Source: Treponema sp. (GTDB lineage Bacteria; Spirochaetota; Spirochaetia; Treponematales; Treponemataceae). Taken from it: 17,996 nucleotides of DNA. The notes beneath the pieces were generated by a model. The model worked only from the letters and a program-made list of their open reading frames with translations, searched no databases and had not been told where the DNA came from. How positions within the stretch are numbered: the stretch's first letter is position 1; each line of letters opens with the position of its first letter. The position numbers and the translations under genes are program-made. Where the stretch lies: NCBI GenBank assembly GCA_021442965.1, contig JABUUX010000139.1, positions 1-17,996 on the forward strand, read 5' to 3'. Below are positions 1 through 7,832 of the stretch, piece after piece.

Positions 1-360
1 ACTCAGGCTGAACTTTCCCGTGTAGAAGAAAAATATGCCCGTCTTTCAGAACTTGAAGCTATGATTCTTAAAAAGCCCGATATGGAAAACCCAGGATACC
101 CTGAAAATGAGTGGGAAGCTGCAAAAATAGAAGCAAAGTACAAGTATTACATAGAAAAGCAGGATAAAAGGGTTGAAAAAATGCATAAAATGGAAAATAC
201 ACGAATTCCTTTGGATTTTGATTACGGAGCTATACCGTCCCTTTCTGCCGAAAGCCGCCTTAAACTTGAAGCCGTACGCCCACAGACTTTAGGTCAGGCA
301 AACCGCATTTCGGGTATAAGAAACAGTGATATTATGCTTTTAATGGTGTATTTGAAATAA
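1..360 (+). CDS. mnmG: MnmG (GidA), tRNA uridine-5-carboxymethylaminomethyl modification enzyme, C-terminal fragment
   Basis: The reading frame is open from base 1, so the 5' part of the gene lies outside the window; 119 residues and the TAA stop remain. The fragment is the helical C-terminal domain of MnmG, recognised by the family's end signature: ENTRIPLDFDYGAIPSLS, then RPQTLGQANRISGI and a final hydrophobic MLLMVYLK. In the family, MnmG works with MnmE to install carboxymethylaminomethyl at U34 of certain tRNAs. The C-terminal domain contacts MnmE and tRNA, while the FAD and NADH parts are upstream and not visible. An internal ATG at 61 is not a real start, because the match continues upstream of it. 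The last five codons and the stop lie inside a small repeat (345-406) that occurs again at 427-471. Confidence 0.93.
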   Translation, partial: TQAELSRVEEKYARLSELEAMILKKPDMENPGYPENEWEAAKIEAKYKYYIEKQDKRVEKMHKMENTRIPLDFDYGAIPSLSAESRLKLEAVRPQTLGQANRISGIRNSDIMLLMVYLK

Positions 361-471
361 ACTTTGTTTATTTCAAATATTCGATAGAGACACTCAAAAT
401 GCTCCCTAACCCGCATTTTTCGTTCAGGTATACTTGAAATAAATATTCGATAGATAGACTCAAAATGCCCC
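345..471. repeat. Two imperfect copies of a small repeat, the first with an internal hairpin
   Basis: Copy 1 spans 345-406 and copy 2 spans 427-471. Both open with a 17-bp block (345-361 and 427-443, 15 of 17 identical, ending TTGAAATAAA) and continue with a 25-bp block (378-402 and 444-468, 23 of 25 identical, TATTCGATAGA then CTCAAAATGC). Copy 1 carries 16 extra bases (362-377) that form an inverted repeat with its first block: arms 349-362 and 366-379, 14 perfect pairs around a TTT loop. A weaker 7-bp inverted repeat, AAAATGC/GCATTTT, follows at 396-402 and 413-419. Copy 1 overlaps the mnmG stop codon, and copy 2 contains the false ATG at 465. The hairpin has no T-tract, so I do not call it a terminator. 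It may be a dispersed intergenic repeat; that is inference. Confidence 0.75.
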
Positions 472-504
472 AAAAAGAAAACTCTATTTTCTCTATATTA
501 TTGT

Positions 505-533
505 TTGTAAAATCGGTATTTAAGAGTTATAAT
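505..533 (+). promoter_or_regulatory. Candidate sigma-70 promoter for the cheR operon
   Basis: TTGTAA (505-510) and a perfect TATAAT (528-533) are separated by 17 bp. Transcription would start near 540, only about 3 nt before the ATG at 543, which would give an almost leaderless mRNA. No Shine-Dalgarno sequence is visible before 543. Confidence 0.55.
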
Positions 534-542
534 AATAGCAAT

Positions 543-1361
543 ATGGTTGATATACTTACAGATTCCGATTTTGAGACTTTCCGAAAGATTATTTATGATG
601 AAAGTGGCATAACTTTTTCAGCCAATAACCGTTCAATATTGGACAGCCGAATTAAGGAACTGCTTCATAAGAAAAATATAGTTTCTCCGTCTGAGTATTA
701 CAAAATTGTAACTACCGATAAAGAAGAAATGAAGATTATGCTGGATTCTGTTACTACAAATCTTACACGTTTCTTCAGAAATCAGCCGCATTTTGATGCT
801 TTTATTAATTATGTAATTCCTCATGTAATGGAAATTAAAAAAAACAGCCCTGATAAAACAATCAGAATTTGGAGTGCGGGTTGTTCAACAGGAGAAGAGC
901 CTTTTACCATTGCTATGGTAATGAAAGAGATTTGCAAACCTCCGTTCAGTTTTCATATTACAGCCAGTGATATTTCCCTAAAATCTTTAATGGTAGGACA
1001 GCAGGGGTTCTATGCTAATTCAAAGGTGGATGGTATTCCGCCACAATATTTAGCAAAGTATTTTACACAGGTAGAAGACGGATATCAAATTAAAAAAGAA
1101 ATTCTTGATACAGTTCGTTTTGACTACCATAACTTAAAGAACGACTCCGGAGCCAGAAATTTGGATGTAATTTTCTGTCGCAATGTTCTTATTTATTTTG
1201 ATGAAGCTGCACAAAAAGCTGTAATCGACAGATTCTGGAATTCAATGGCTCCTCAGTCATATTTATTTATCGGACACTCAGAATCGTTGTTCGGTATGAA
1301 TACAAAATTTGAATTTCTAAAAACGGATTGGGCATGCCTTTATCAAAAGACTCCAAAATGA
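543..1361 (+). CDS. cheR: CheR, chemoreceptor glutamate methyltransferase
   Basis: CheR transfers methyl groups from S-adenosylmethionine to receptor glutamates during chemotactic adaptation. The 272-residue length is typical. Residues 1-75 form the all-helical N-terminal domain. The motif TTNLTRFFRN (71-80) precedes the methyltransferase domain. The SAM-binding loop is IWSAGCSTGEEPFT (109-122), the acidic SAM contact is Asp143, and FCRNVLIYF (211-219) followed by FIGHSES (242-248) is the family signature. An in-frame ATG at 465 would add 26 residues, but it sits in the repeat, has no ribosome site and lies upstream of a good promoter at 505-533. ATG 543 gives the normal CheR N-terminus (DSDFETFRKIIYDESGI). 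cheB follows after 37 bp and is probably co-transcribed. Confidence 0.93.
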   Translation: MVDILTDSDFETFRKIIYDESGITFSANNRSILDSRIKELLHKKNIVSPSEYYKIVTTDKEEMKIMLDSVTTNLTRFFRNQPHFDAFINYVIPHVMEIKKNSPDKTIRIWSAGCSTGEEPFTIAMVMKEICKPPFSFHITASDISLKSLMVGQQGFYANSKVDGIPPQYLAKYFTQVEDGYQIKKEILDTVRFDYHNLKNDSGARNLDVIFCRNVLIYFDEAAQKAVIDRFWNSMAPQSYLFIGHSESLFGMNTKFEFLKTDWACLYQKTPK

Positions 1362-1398
1362 TTTAACAGCATAGTAATAAAAAAAGTGAAGGCGAGAT

Positions 1399-2595
1399 AT
1401 GGAAGATATATCAGTAGCAATTTGTGACGATTCAGCTTTAATGAGAAACCTTATTGGTCGTATAATTGACGGAACCGAAGGTCTTTCAATTTGTTTTAAA
1501 GCAGAAAACGGTCAGGATCTTCTTGATAAACTTAATACACAAAGTCCGGATGTAATTCTCCTTGATATAGAAATGCCTGTTATGACAGGTCTCCAGTTTC
1601 TTAAGGAAAGAAAGAATCGTGGTATTGATGTTCCTGTAATTGTAATTTCCAGTGTTGCTACCGAAGGTGCAGTAATCACAATGGAATGTCTTTCTCTTGG
1701 TGCCAGCGACTTTGTAACCAAACCAGGCGGAAGTTCTGTTTCTCTAAAAATTGGAGATGTTTCCCGTGATATTATTGAGTACATTTCCAGCTACGGGGGA
1801 GGTTATGCCAGAATAAAAGGCAAAAAAGTTTATGACCCTGATTTCTTTGATCATCAGATAAAACTTAAAGAGGCAGAAAGATTTGTTCTGGAAAAAAAAG
1901 GTGCAAAGGCTGCTCCGGTTACAAGTTCAGAAAAGAAAATTATTTCAGCTTTAAAATGGACGTCTGCAAAACCAAAAGAAAAAATTGAAATTAAGCCTGT
2001 CAGAACTGGTGGAAGAATCGAAATTATTGCTTTAGGTATTTCAACAGGCGGACCAAATGCGCTTCGTGAAGTTTTTAAAAATATCGATCCTAATTTGAAA
2101 CAGCCTGTTCTGGTTGTTCAGCACATGCCGGCAGGTTTTACAAAAGAATTTGCTGCCAGCCTTGATTCTATTTGTCCCCTTTCGGTAACCGAGGCTGTGG
2201 ACGGAGAACCAATTCTTGGGGGACACATTTATATTGCTCCCGGTAATAAACATATCCTTGTAGAAAAAAGAACAATTGGAAATATAATCAGGCTTTCAGA
2301 TGCAGAACAGAGAAACGGACACAGACCGTCAGCTGATGTTTTGTTTGAAAGTGTGGCTTCTATTTACCAGAACCGTGCTTTGGGTGTAATCATGACTGGT
2401 ATGGGAAGAGACGGAGCGGCACAGCTTGCCGAAATGAGAAAACAGGGGGCCTGGACTTTGGGGCAGAATCAGGAATCTTCTGTTGTTTATGGAATGCCCC
2501 GAGTTGCATGGGAATTGGGTGGGGTGCAGAAACAGGTTTCTCTGCAGGATATGGCAGGTGAAATAAGCAGGTTAGCAAAAGAACATATTATTTAG
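1399..2595 (+). CDS. cheB: CheB, chemoreceptor methylesterase/glutamine deamidase
   Basis: CheB removes the methyl groups added by CheR and deamidates receptor glutamines; it is activated by CheA phosphorylation. Residues 4-125 are a complete receiver domain with the acidic pair Asp10/Asp11, phospho-acceptor Asp56 in VILLDIEMP, and Lys108 in VTKPGG. A charged linker runs to about residue 200. The esterase domain has the full catalytic triad: Ser215 in GISTGG, His242 in VQHMP and Asp338 in GMGRDGA. At 398 residues it is slightly long because of the linker. The start is supported by AAGGCGAG about 5 nt upstream. The gene follows cheR by 37 bp, and the EAL gene begins 21 bp after it, so the three look like one operon. 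Confidence 0.95.
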   Translation: MEDISVAICDDSALMRNLIGRIIDGTEGLSICFKAENGQDLLDKLNTQSPDVILLDIEMPVMTGLQFLKERKNRGIDVPVIVISSVATEGAVITMECLSLGASDFVTKPGGSSVSLKIGDVSRDIIEYISSYGGGYARIKGKKVYDPDFFDHQIKLKEAERFVLEKKGAKAAPVTSSEKKIISALKWTSAKPKEKIEIKPVRTGGRIEIIALGISTGGPNALREVFKNIDPNLKQPVLVVQHMPAGFTKEFAASLDSICPLSVTEAVDGEPILGGHIYIAPGNKHILVEKRTIGNIIRLSDAEQRNGHRPSADVLFESVASIYQNRALGVIMTGMGRDGAAQLAEMRKQGAWTLGQNQESSVVYGMPRVAWELGGVQKQVSLQDMAGEISRLAKEHII

Positions 2596-2616
2596 TTCTT
2601 GATTCAATGGGAGTCT

Positions 2617-5538
2617 ATGAGAGATTCTGCAAAAATTATTTTAGCGGCTTTAAACCTTCCGGGTGAAATTTTAAGTTTTCTAAATACAATTCCAGATTTG
2701 AATTGTGAAATTGCACAGTTTAATTCTCCGGAAGGGATGGTTCCTTTTCTAAAAGACAAAGATTCCCTGGTTCTTATTGCAGTTAACGCAGATGTTCTTC
2801 TTAATGAAGGACACAATGAAATTGATAAACTTATAGAACTGTTCCGCATAGAACCTATTTTAGGTGTAAATCCTGTTATTGCTTGTTCACAGCAGGGAGA
2901 AGATGTTGAATATATAACTCTTGAACGGGGATTTGCAGGAACTTTTGTAAATATTCCTTCAAATAAAAAAACCGCCGCACTCAGAATAAAAAATCTGGTT
3001 TCAATTTATCAAACAAGATATAAGATTGAAATGGATTTTCTAAAAAAGCAGGAAGATGAAAATCGTTTAAAACTTCTTCAACTGGCAGAAATTGATAAAG
3101 AAACAGGAATTTTTAATCGTGAAGCTTTTAGCCGGCGCACAGAAGAAATGATTCGCTCAAATCCCGAAAAAAAATATATTCTTGTAAGATGGGATATAGA
3201 CCGGTTTAAAATTTACAATGACACTTTTGGAGTAAAGGCGGGTGATGATCTTCTAAGAGCTATCGGTCAGGCATATATTGCAAAAGGATTCCAGTCAGTT
3301 ACATACGGACACTGGGTTTCAGATCATTTTGTAATGTGCATGGAAGAACAGATGTTTTCAGGTCCGGCAGTTCAAAAATATATTTCAGAACAGCTTTCTT
3401 TTTACCGCACCGATTTTGAGTTTATTGTCAGAATGGGGGTTTACCGAATCACAGATACCAACCTGAGTGTTCCTTTAATGTGTGACAGAGCTCTTCTGGC
3501 TATGAAGTCTATTAAGAATGATTTTGAACACCGTATTGCCTATTATGATGATTCAATGCGCGGTCAGTTGATGGAAGAACAGGAACTGATTACAGATATT
3601 GGTGTGGCACTTCAGAATCATGAGTTTATGATTTATTTTCAGCCTCAGTATAATTATGCCACAGGTAAAATGATGGGAGCTGAAGCATTAGTCAGGTGGA
3701 ATCATCCTGTAAAAGGGATGCTTTCCCCAGCTAATTTTATTCCGATTTTTGAACAGAACGGATTAATCTGCCGCCTTGACGAGTATATTTGGGAAGAGGT
3801 TTGTAAATCAATCCGTCAGTGGATAGATAATAAATTTCAGGTGGTTCCGGTTTCTGTTAATATTTCCCGTCGTGATATTTATAATCCGGGGCTGTGCAAT
3901 TATCTTTTTGGACTTACAAAAAAATATGACATTCTTCCGGAATTTCTTAGACTTGAAATAACAGAATCGGCATATATGGAAGATCCATCCCAGTTGATAA
4001 AAGTTGTAGATAAACTGAAGCAGTATGGTTTTACCATTGAAATGGATGACTTTGGAAGCGGTTATTCCTCTCTTAATACACTAAAAGATGTTCCGGTTGA
4101 TATTTTAAAACTTGATTTAAAATTCCTTGCTTCCAGCGGAACAAATAATCGCGGTGGCAGTATTCTTACTTCAATAGTTCGCATGGCCTCCTGGCTGAAT
4201 CTTCCGGTAATTGCAGAAGGAATTGAAAAACTGGAACAGGCAGAATTCTTAAAAAGTATAGGCTGCTATTTAATGCAGGGATATCTTTTTAGCCGCCCTA
4301 TTCCAGAAGATGAATTTTTAGTCCTAATGGAAGCTTCAGATTTGGAAATGGTTGAAGAGGATAATATTTCAGAAGACCTTGCTAATGCAGTTGATTTTCT
4401 GAATGTTAAAACTCAGAACGCACTTTTGTTTAACAGTTTTGTAGGTGGTGCTGCCATTGTAGAGTTATGTCACGGTAAACTTGAGGCTATCAGAATAAAT
4501 GATAAATTCTTTGACACAATAGGAATTACTCGTGATGAATATGACAGGGTAGAACACGGCTGCCTTGGACGTATGGCTCCAAAGTATGAACAAGTATTCC
4601 GTATTATGCTTGATACATCAAAGATGAGCGGTTCCGAGGCTTCTTGCATTATTCATTATGAGGCTTTAAAACCGAACTTAAAGCGATATTGGACACGAAA
4701 CCGTGCAAGGTATCTTGCTACTGCCGGCGACAGTGATATTTTTTATGTAGCCATAGATAATATTTCTGAAAACATGAGACTTGTTAATGAAAACACCCGC
4801 ATGAATATGGATTTGATGACCATCATGGATAATGTTACATGTGGAATAATGTCGGCAGTTTTCAAAAACGATGAAGTTTCTCTTGCTTTTGCAAATAAAT
4901 CCTCTTTGAATATGCTTGGATACAATAATCTGGAAGAACTTAAGGAAGTATTTGCTCATAATTTTCAGGCCATTTACGCTCCGGGCGAATTTCAAAAAAT
5001 GCGCATTAATTTTTTACGGTACATCAGAGAAAAGAAAACATCATTTGCTTTTAGAGTAAAAATGGAAAAGAAGAATGGCTTGAAGCTTTTGTGTTTTCAA
5101 CAGGGTGCCATTTCTTATGAAGATACAGGTATTCGTTTTACAGTAATAATGTTTGATATGACACAGCAGATAGAAGGGGATATAAATAAGTTTGGAAATA
5201 TTCTTACTAACGTATACGATGAAACTTTTGAAATTGATTATAGAAAAGATACGCTTCGTATTTTAAATTCACATCTTCATCCAACGTCCAAAGATTCTCC
5301 GGCTCTTGTTATGTCCGAAGGTCTTACATCATGGATAAAAAAATACGTAGTTGAAGACGATAAAAAGAAACTGGCAAAGTTTATGGATATGGAATATGTT
5401 AAAGGTATTCAGGCAAATGATAAAATTCCAAATCTGGAATATTCAATTTTACTGAACGGTAAAACAGAGAAGGTTTCTTCAACCTGGCTTCAGATTGAAG
5501 AAAATACCTATCTGGTTTGTTCCAAGTGTTTGAAGTAA
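2617..5538 (+). CDS. Multidomain c-di-GMP phosphodiesterase: pseudo-receiver, degenerate GGDEF, EAL, PAS-like regions
   Basis: This cytosolic 973-residue protein probably hydrolyses c-di-GMP. Residues 1-130 have receiver-like strand and helix order but lack the acidic pair and the usual Lys-Pro. Residues about 158-314 are a GGDEF domain whose signature is replaced by WVSDHF (233-238), so cyclase activity is unlikely; DIDRFK (193-198) remains. Residues about 320-575 are an EAL domain with every catalytic residue in place: Glu356 (AEALVRW), Asn415, Glu447 (EITES), Asp477-Asp478 (MDDFGSGYS), Lys498, Glu534 (AEGIE) and Gln554 (QGYLFSRP). Residues about 600-720 and 730-860 look PAS-like, and a third divergent unit may follow. 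ATG 2617 has GGGAG at 2609-2613 with a tight 3-nt gap; an upstream TTG at 2599 has no ribosome site. The placement after cheRB suggests a link to motility control. Confidence 0.88.
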   Translation: MRDSAKIILAALNLPGEILSFLNTIPDLNCEIAQFNSPEGMVPFLKDKDSLVLIAVNADVLLNEGHNEIDKLIELFRIEPILGVNPVIACSQQGEDVEYITLERGFAGTFVNIPSNKKTAALRIKNLVSIYQTRYKIEMDFLKKQEDENRLKLLQLAEIDKETGIFNREAFSRRTEEMIRSNPEKKYILVRWDIDRFKIYNDTFGVKAGDDLLRAIGQAYIAKGFQSVTYGHWVSDHFVMCMEEQMFSGPAVQKYISEQLSFYRTDFEFIVRMGVYRITDTNLSVPLMCDRALLAMKSIKNDFEHRIAYYDDSMRGQLMEEQELITDIGVALQNHEFMIYFQPQYNYATGKMMGAEALVRWNHPVKGMLSPANFIPIFEQNGLICRLDEYIWEEVCKSIRQWIDNKFQVVPVSVNISRRDIYNPGLCNYLFGLTKKYDILPEFLRLEITESAYMEDPSQLIKVVDKLKQYGFTIEMDDFGSGYSSLNTLKDVPVDILKLDLKFLASSGTNNRGGSILTSIVRMASWLNLPVIAEGIEKLEQAEFLKSIGCYLMQGYLFSRPIPEDEFLVLMEASDLEMVEEDNISEDLANAVDFLNVKTQNALLFNSFVGGAAIVELCHGKLEAIRINDKFFDTIGITRDEYDRVEHGCLGRMAPKYEQVFRIMLDTSKMSGSEASCIIHYEALKPNLKRYWTRNRARYLATAGDSDIFYVAIDNISENMRLVNENTRMNMDLMTIMDNVTCGIMSAVFKNDEVSLAFANKSSLNMLGYNNLEELKEVFAHNFQAIYAPGEFQKMRINFLRYIREKKTSFAFRVKMEKKNGLKLLCFQQGAISYEDTGIRFTVIMFDMTQQIEGDINKFGNILTNVYDETFEIDYRKDTLRILNSHLHPTSKDSPALVMSEGLTSWIKKYVVEDDKKKLAKFMDMEYVKGIQANDKIPNLEYSILLNGKTEKVSSTWLQIEENTYLVCSKCLK

Positions 5539-5542
5539 AACG

Positions 5543-6613
5543 TTAAAGAGACTGCAACTGTTCTTCTTTTGCGTAAACGTTCAAAGCATCCAGCATGTCA
5601 TCCATATCGCCCATCATAAAGCCCGGCAGATTGTGCTGGCTGTAATTAATGCGGTGGTCTGTAATTCTGTCCTGAGGGTAATTGTAAGTACGGATTTTTT
5701 CAGATCTGGCACCGGAACCTACCATACTTGATCTTGTGGCGGCTCTTTCTGCCTGTTTCTTGCTTTCTTCCAGTTCAAAAAGTCTGGCACGAAGAACACG
5801 GAAGGCTTTTTCTTTGTTTTTTATCTGTGATTTTTCATCCTGCTGAATAACAACAAGACCGGTTGGAATATGAGTCAATCGAACTGCAGAGTCGGTTGTA
5901 TTAACACACTGACCTCCAGGACCGCCTGCACGCATTACGTCTATGCGAACGTCTCCCGGTTTGATTTCAATTTCTGTTTCTTCAGCTTCCGGCAGAACGG
6001 CAACTGTAACAGTTGAAGTCTGGAGTCTTCCCTGACTTTCTGTTGCAGGAACACGCTGAACACGGTGAACTCCTGATTCCCAGCGAAGAGCTCCATATAC
6101 GAATTTACCTGAAATTGAAGTTACAATTTTGTTGAAACCGCCGACTTCTGTTTCCTGAGCTTCCATAGTTTCTGTTTTCCAGCCACGGCGTTCTGCCAGA
6201 TGAGTATACATTTCCCAAAGGTCGCGTACAAAAAGAGAAGCCTCATCTCCTCCGGCTGCAGAACGAATTTCAAGGATGATGTTTTTTTCATCCAAAGGAT
6301 CTGGGGGAATAAGTTTTAATTTAATCTGGTCTTCAAGTTTTGGCTGAAGTTCTTCAAGAGATTTAAGTTCTTCCCTAGCCATTTCTTTCATATCCACATC
6401 ATCTTCCATTGTAATCATTTCTGTGGCATCTTTAATTCCTGAAAGACATTTTTTGTATTCGTTGTAAAGTTCACATACTTCCGAAAGATATCCGTTTTCG
6501 CGCATAACTTCTTTGTATTTTTTCTGATCCCGTACAAGATTAGGATCCATTACCATTTCTGAAACTTCTTTAAAACGTGCTTCGCATTCATCAAGTTTTT
6601 TAATTAAATCCAT
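5543..6613 (-). CDS. prfA: Peptide chain release factor 1 (RF1)
   Basis: RF1 recognises UAA and UAG in the ribosomal A site and triggers peptide release. The 356-residue length is normal. The class-specific stop-recognition tripeptide is Pro189-Ala190-Thr191 in [10 protein letters not shown], which distinguishes RF1 from RF2 (SPF). The catalytic GGQ is 233-235 in [18 protein letters not shown]. The N-terminus ([17 protein letters not shown]) matches RF1 starts, so ATG 6613 is secure even though no Shine-Dalgarno precedes it; see the promoter at 6622-6650. The usual partner prmC, which methylates the GGQ glutamine, is not next to it. The gene converges on the EAL gene with only 4 bp between the stop codons and no visible terminator. 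Confidence 0.97.
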   Translation of the reverse strand: MDLIKKLDECEARFKEVSEMVMDPNLVRDQKKYKEVMRENGYLSEVCELYNEYKKCLSGIKDATEMITMEDDVDMKEMAREELKSLEELQPKLEDQIKLKLIPPDPLDEKNIILEIRSAAGGDEASLFVRDLWEMYTHLAERRGWKTETMEAQETEVGGFNKIVTSISGKFVYGALRWESGVHRVQRVPATESQGRLQTSTVTVAVLPEAEETEIEIKPGDVRIDVMRAGGPGGQCVNTTDSAVRLTHIPTGLVVIQQDEKSQIKNKEKAFRVLRARLFELEESKKQAERAATRSSMVGSGARSEKIRTYNYPQDRITDHRINYSQHNLPGFMMGDMDDMLDALNVYAKEEQLQSL

Positions 6614-6621
6614 AATTCTGT

Positions 6622-6650
6622 ATTCTATAAAATAGAGTGTTTTTTTTCAA
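6622..6650 (-). promoter_or_regulatory. Candidate sigma-70 promoter for prfA
   Basis: On the - strand TTGAAA (6650-6645) and TAGAAT (6627-6622) are 17 bp apart. The expected start near 6615 is only 2 to 3 nt before the ATG at 6613. With no Shine-Dalgarno sequence present, the transcript may be leaderless. Confidence 0.5.
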
Positions 6651-6685
6651 TTGAATGGTTTATTTCAATTTTTCTTGTCTTTTTG

Positions 6686-6766
6686 TATACTTTGAGTAAC
6701 TTTTGATAATCAGCAGGATTTCCATTTTAGTTTGTTATCAAATGTTCATTTTTATTTTGGTTACTC
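6686..6766 (+). promoter_or_regulatory. -10 box and nested inverted repeats before the outer-membrane protein operon
   Basis: A TATACT box lies at 6686-6691; a convincing -35 is not visible. Two perfect nested inverted repeats follow. The outer arms are GAGTAAC (6694-6700) and GTTACTC (6760-6766). The inner arms are TTTGATAA (6702-6709) and TTATCAAA (6735-6742). The structure ends 7 nt before the GGAGGG ribosome site at 6774-6779. It could be an mRNA leader fold or a protein-binding site. If the TATACT box is used, the start near 6698 falls inside the outer left arm, so the outer stem could not form fully in RNA. That tension is unresolved. Confidence 0.4.
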
Positions 6767-6782
6767 GATTTATGGAGGGTAT

Positions 6783-7829
6783 ATGTTTAAAAAATCATTT
6801 TTAGCAGTTTGTGCTGTTATCTTTACAGTCTCAGCCGCAACTGCAGTAACTCCGGCAGTGGGGGGAGAAAATCTTTTTGATTTATCAAGCCCGTTCAGTC
6901 TGTCTTATGGTTCGTCTGTTGCTGGTGGAGGAGTTTATTTTGTTAATCCTACCAGTATAACAATCAATCCGGCTCTTAATGGTCGCGATCAGCGTGTAGG
7001 TCTTAATGCAGGATATACTGCTCTTGTTACAGTTGGTGACAGTCAGTCTTTTGGAAGTGCAGTTCAAACCGGTATTACAATTCCTTTTAAGTGGGCTGTT
7101 TTTTCAGGATATTTGAATGGTACTTTCCCAAATACAAATAAAATGGGACTAAGTAACAGTGCCAGTTTAAAAGCCGCTTTATCCAAAGAAATATCAGAAC
7201 GTCTTGCTATTGGACTTGGAATTAACGGTGGCTTTGAATGGGGACCTACAAAGGACTGGGCTCTTTCTGGAAATATAGGCATGGTTTATACAATCCCAAA
7301 TCTTGGTTTTATTAAAGATTTCAGATATGGCGTTTCTATTTTGAACCTTGGAAAGAACTTTAACCCGGCTGATGATTCAGAATTTTTTGACGGGTATCCT
7401 GGCTTTGCAACTATCAGGACAGGAGTTGCGGGGCTGCTTTTTTCAAATGATGTAATAAAGGTGGGAGCTTCTTTTGATGTTTCAACTCCATGCTTTACCA
7501 ATCTTCTTATGGATGCCGGACTTCAGCTTATAATAAAGGATTCATTTACTATAAGCGTAGCAGATAAATTCAATCTTGTTGAAACTGTAAACGGAAATTT
7601 GAATATAATGCCTTCAGTTGGATTTTTCTTTAAGTTTAAATTCAATGTTAGTGATAATGCGTATCTTGCAAGCCGTGACTGGAATGAAAGTGAAATGACT
7701 GTTGGTGGTGCCTGGAAAAATATGTACTCTGATGTGCATGCTGTTTCTGGAGAATTAAATCTTTCTCTTGGCTTAAAAGATGAAACTCCACCTGTAATTA
7801 TGATTTGGTTTGACGAGGATGAGGAGTAA
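6783..7829 (+). CDS. Probable outer-membrane beta-barrel protein (treponemal PorV/UPF0164-like, tentative)
   Basis: The 348-residue protein begins with a Sec signal peptide (MFKKSFLAVCAVIFTVSAATA, likely cut after about residue 21). The mature chain is made of alternating, glycine-rich, amphipathic strands typical of outer-membrane barrels: SYGSSVAGGGVYFVNPTS, an ITINPAL segment like the NPA motif of FadL/PorV-type proteins, then repeated strands such as LAIGLGINGGFEWG and VGASFDV. The tail is unusual because it does not end on an aromatic residue; it ends VIMIWFDEDEE, an acidic run after the last strand. ATG 6783 is chosen because GGAGGG (6774-6779) precedes it and the signal peptide starts there; an upstream TTG at 6732 would add 17 residues without a ribosome site. 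It is coupled to the OmpA-domain gene 3 bp downstream. The family assignment is by general character only. Confidence 0.65.
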   Translation: MFKKSFLAVCAVIFTVSAATAVTPAVGGENLFDLSSPFSLSYGSSVAGGGVYFVNPTSITINPALNGRDQRVGLNAGYTALVTVGDSQSFGSAVQTGITIPFKWAVFSGYLNGTFPNTNKMGLSNSASLKAALSKEISERLAIGLGINGGFEWGPTKDWALSGNIGMVYTIPNLGFIKDFRYGVSILNLGKNFNPADDSEFFDGYPGFATIRTGVAGLLFSNDVIKVGASFDVSTPCFTNLLMDAGLQLIIKDSFTISVADKFNLVETVNGNLNIMPSVGFFFKFKFNVSDNAYLASRDWNESEMTVGGAWKNMYSDVHAVSGELNLSLGLKDETPPVIMIWFDEDEE

Positions 7830-7832
7830 TAT

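Noticed and set aside
465..542. Upstream ATG extending CheR by 26 residues
   Set aside because: It lies in repeat copy 2, has no ribosome site, is upstream of a good promoter at 505-533, and the added residues do not look like CheR.
2599..2616. TTG start for the EAL protein
   Set aside because: No ribosome site precedes it, while ATG 2617 has GGGAG immediately upstream.
5539..5542. Terminator between the EAL gene and prfA
   Set aside because: The stop codons are 4 bp apart and no hairpin is visible within either gene end, so transcription probably overlaps or ends by another mechanism.
6732..6782. TTG start adding 17 residues to the barrel protein
   Set aside because: It overlaps the right arms of the inverted repeats and would bury the signal peptide; ATG 6783 has GGAGGG.
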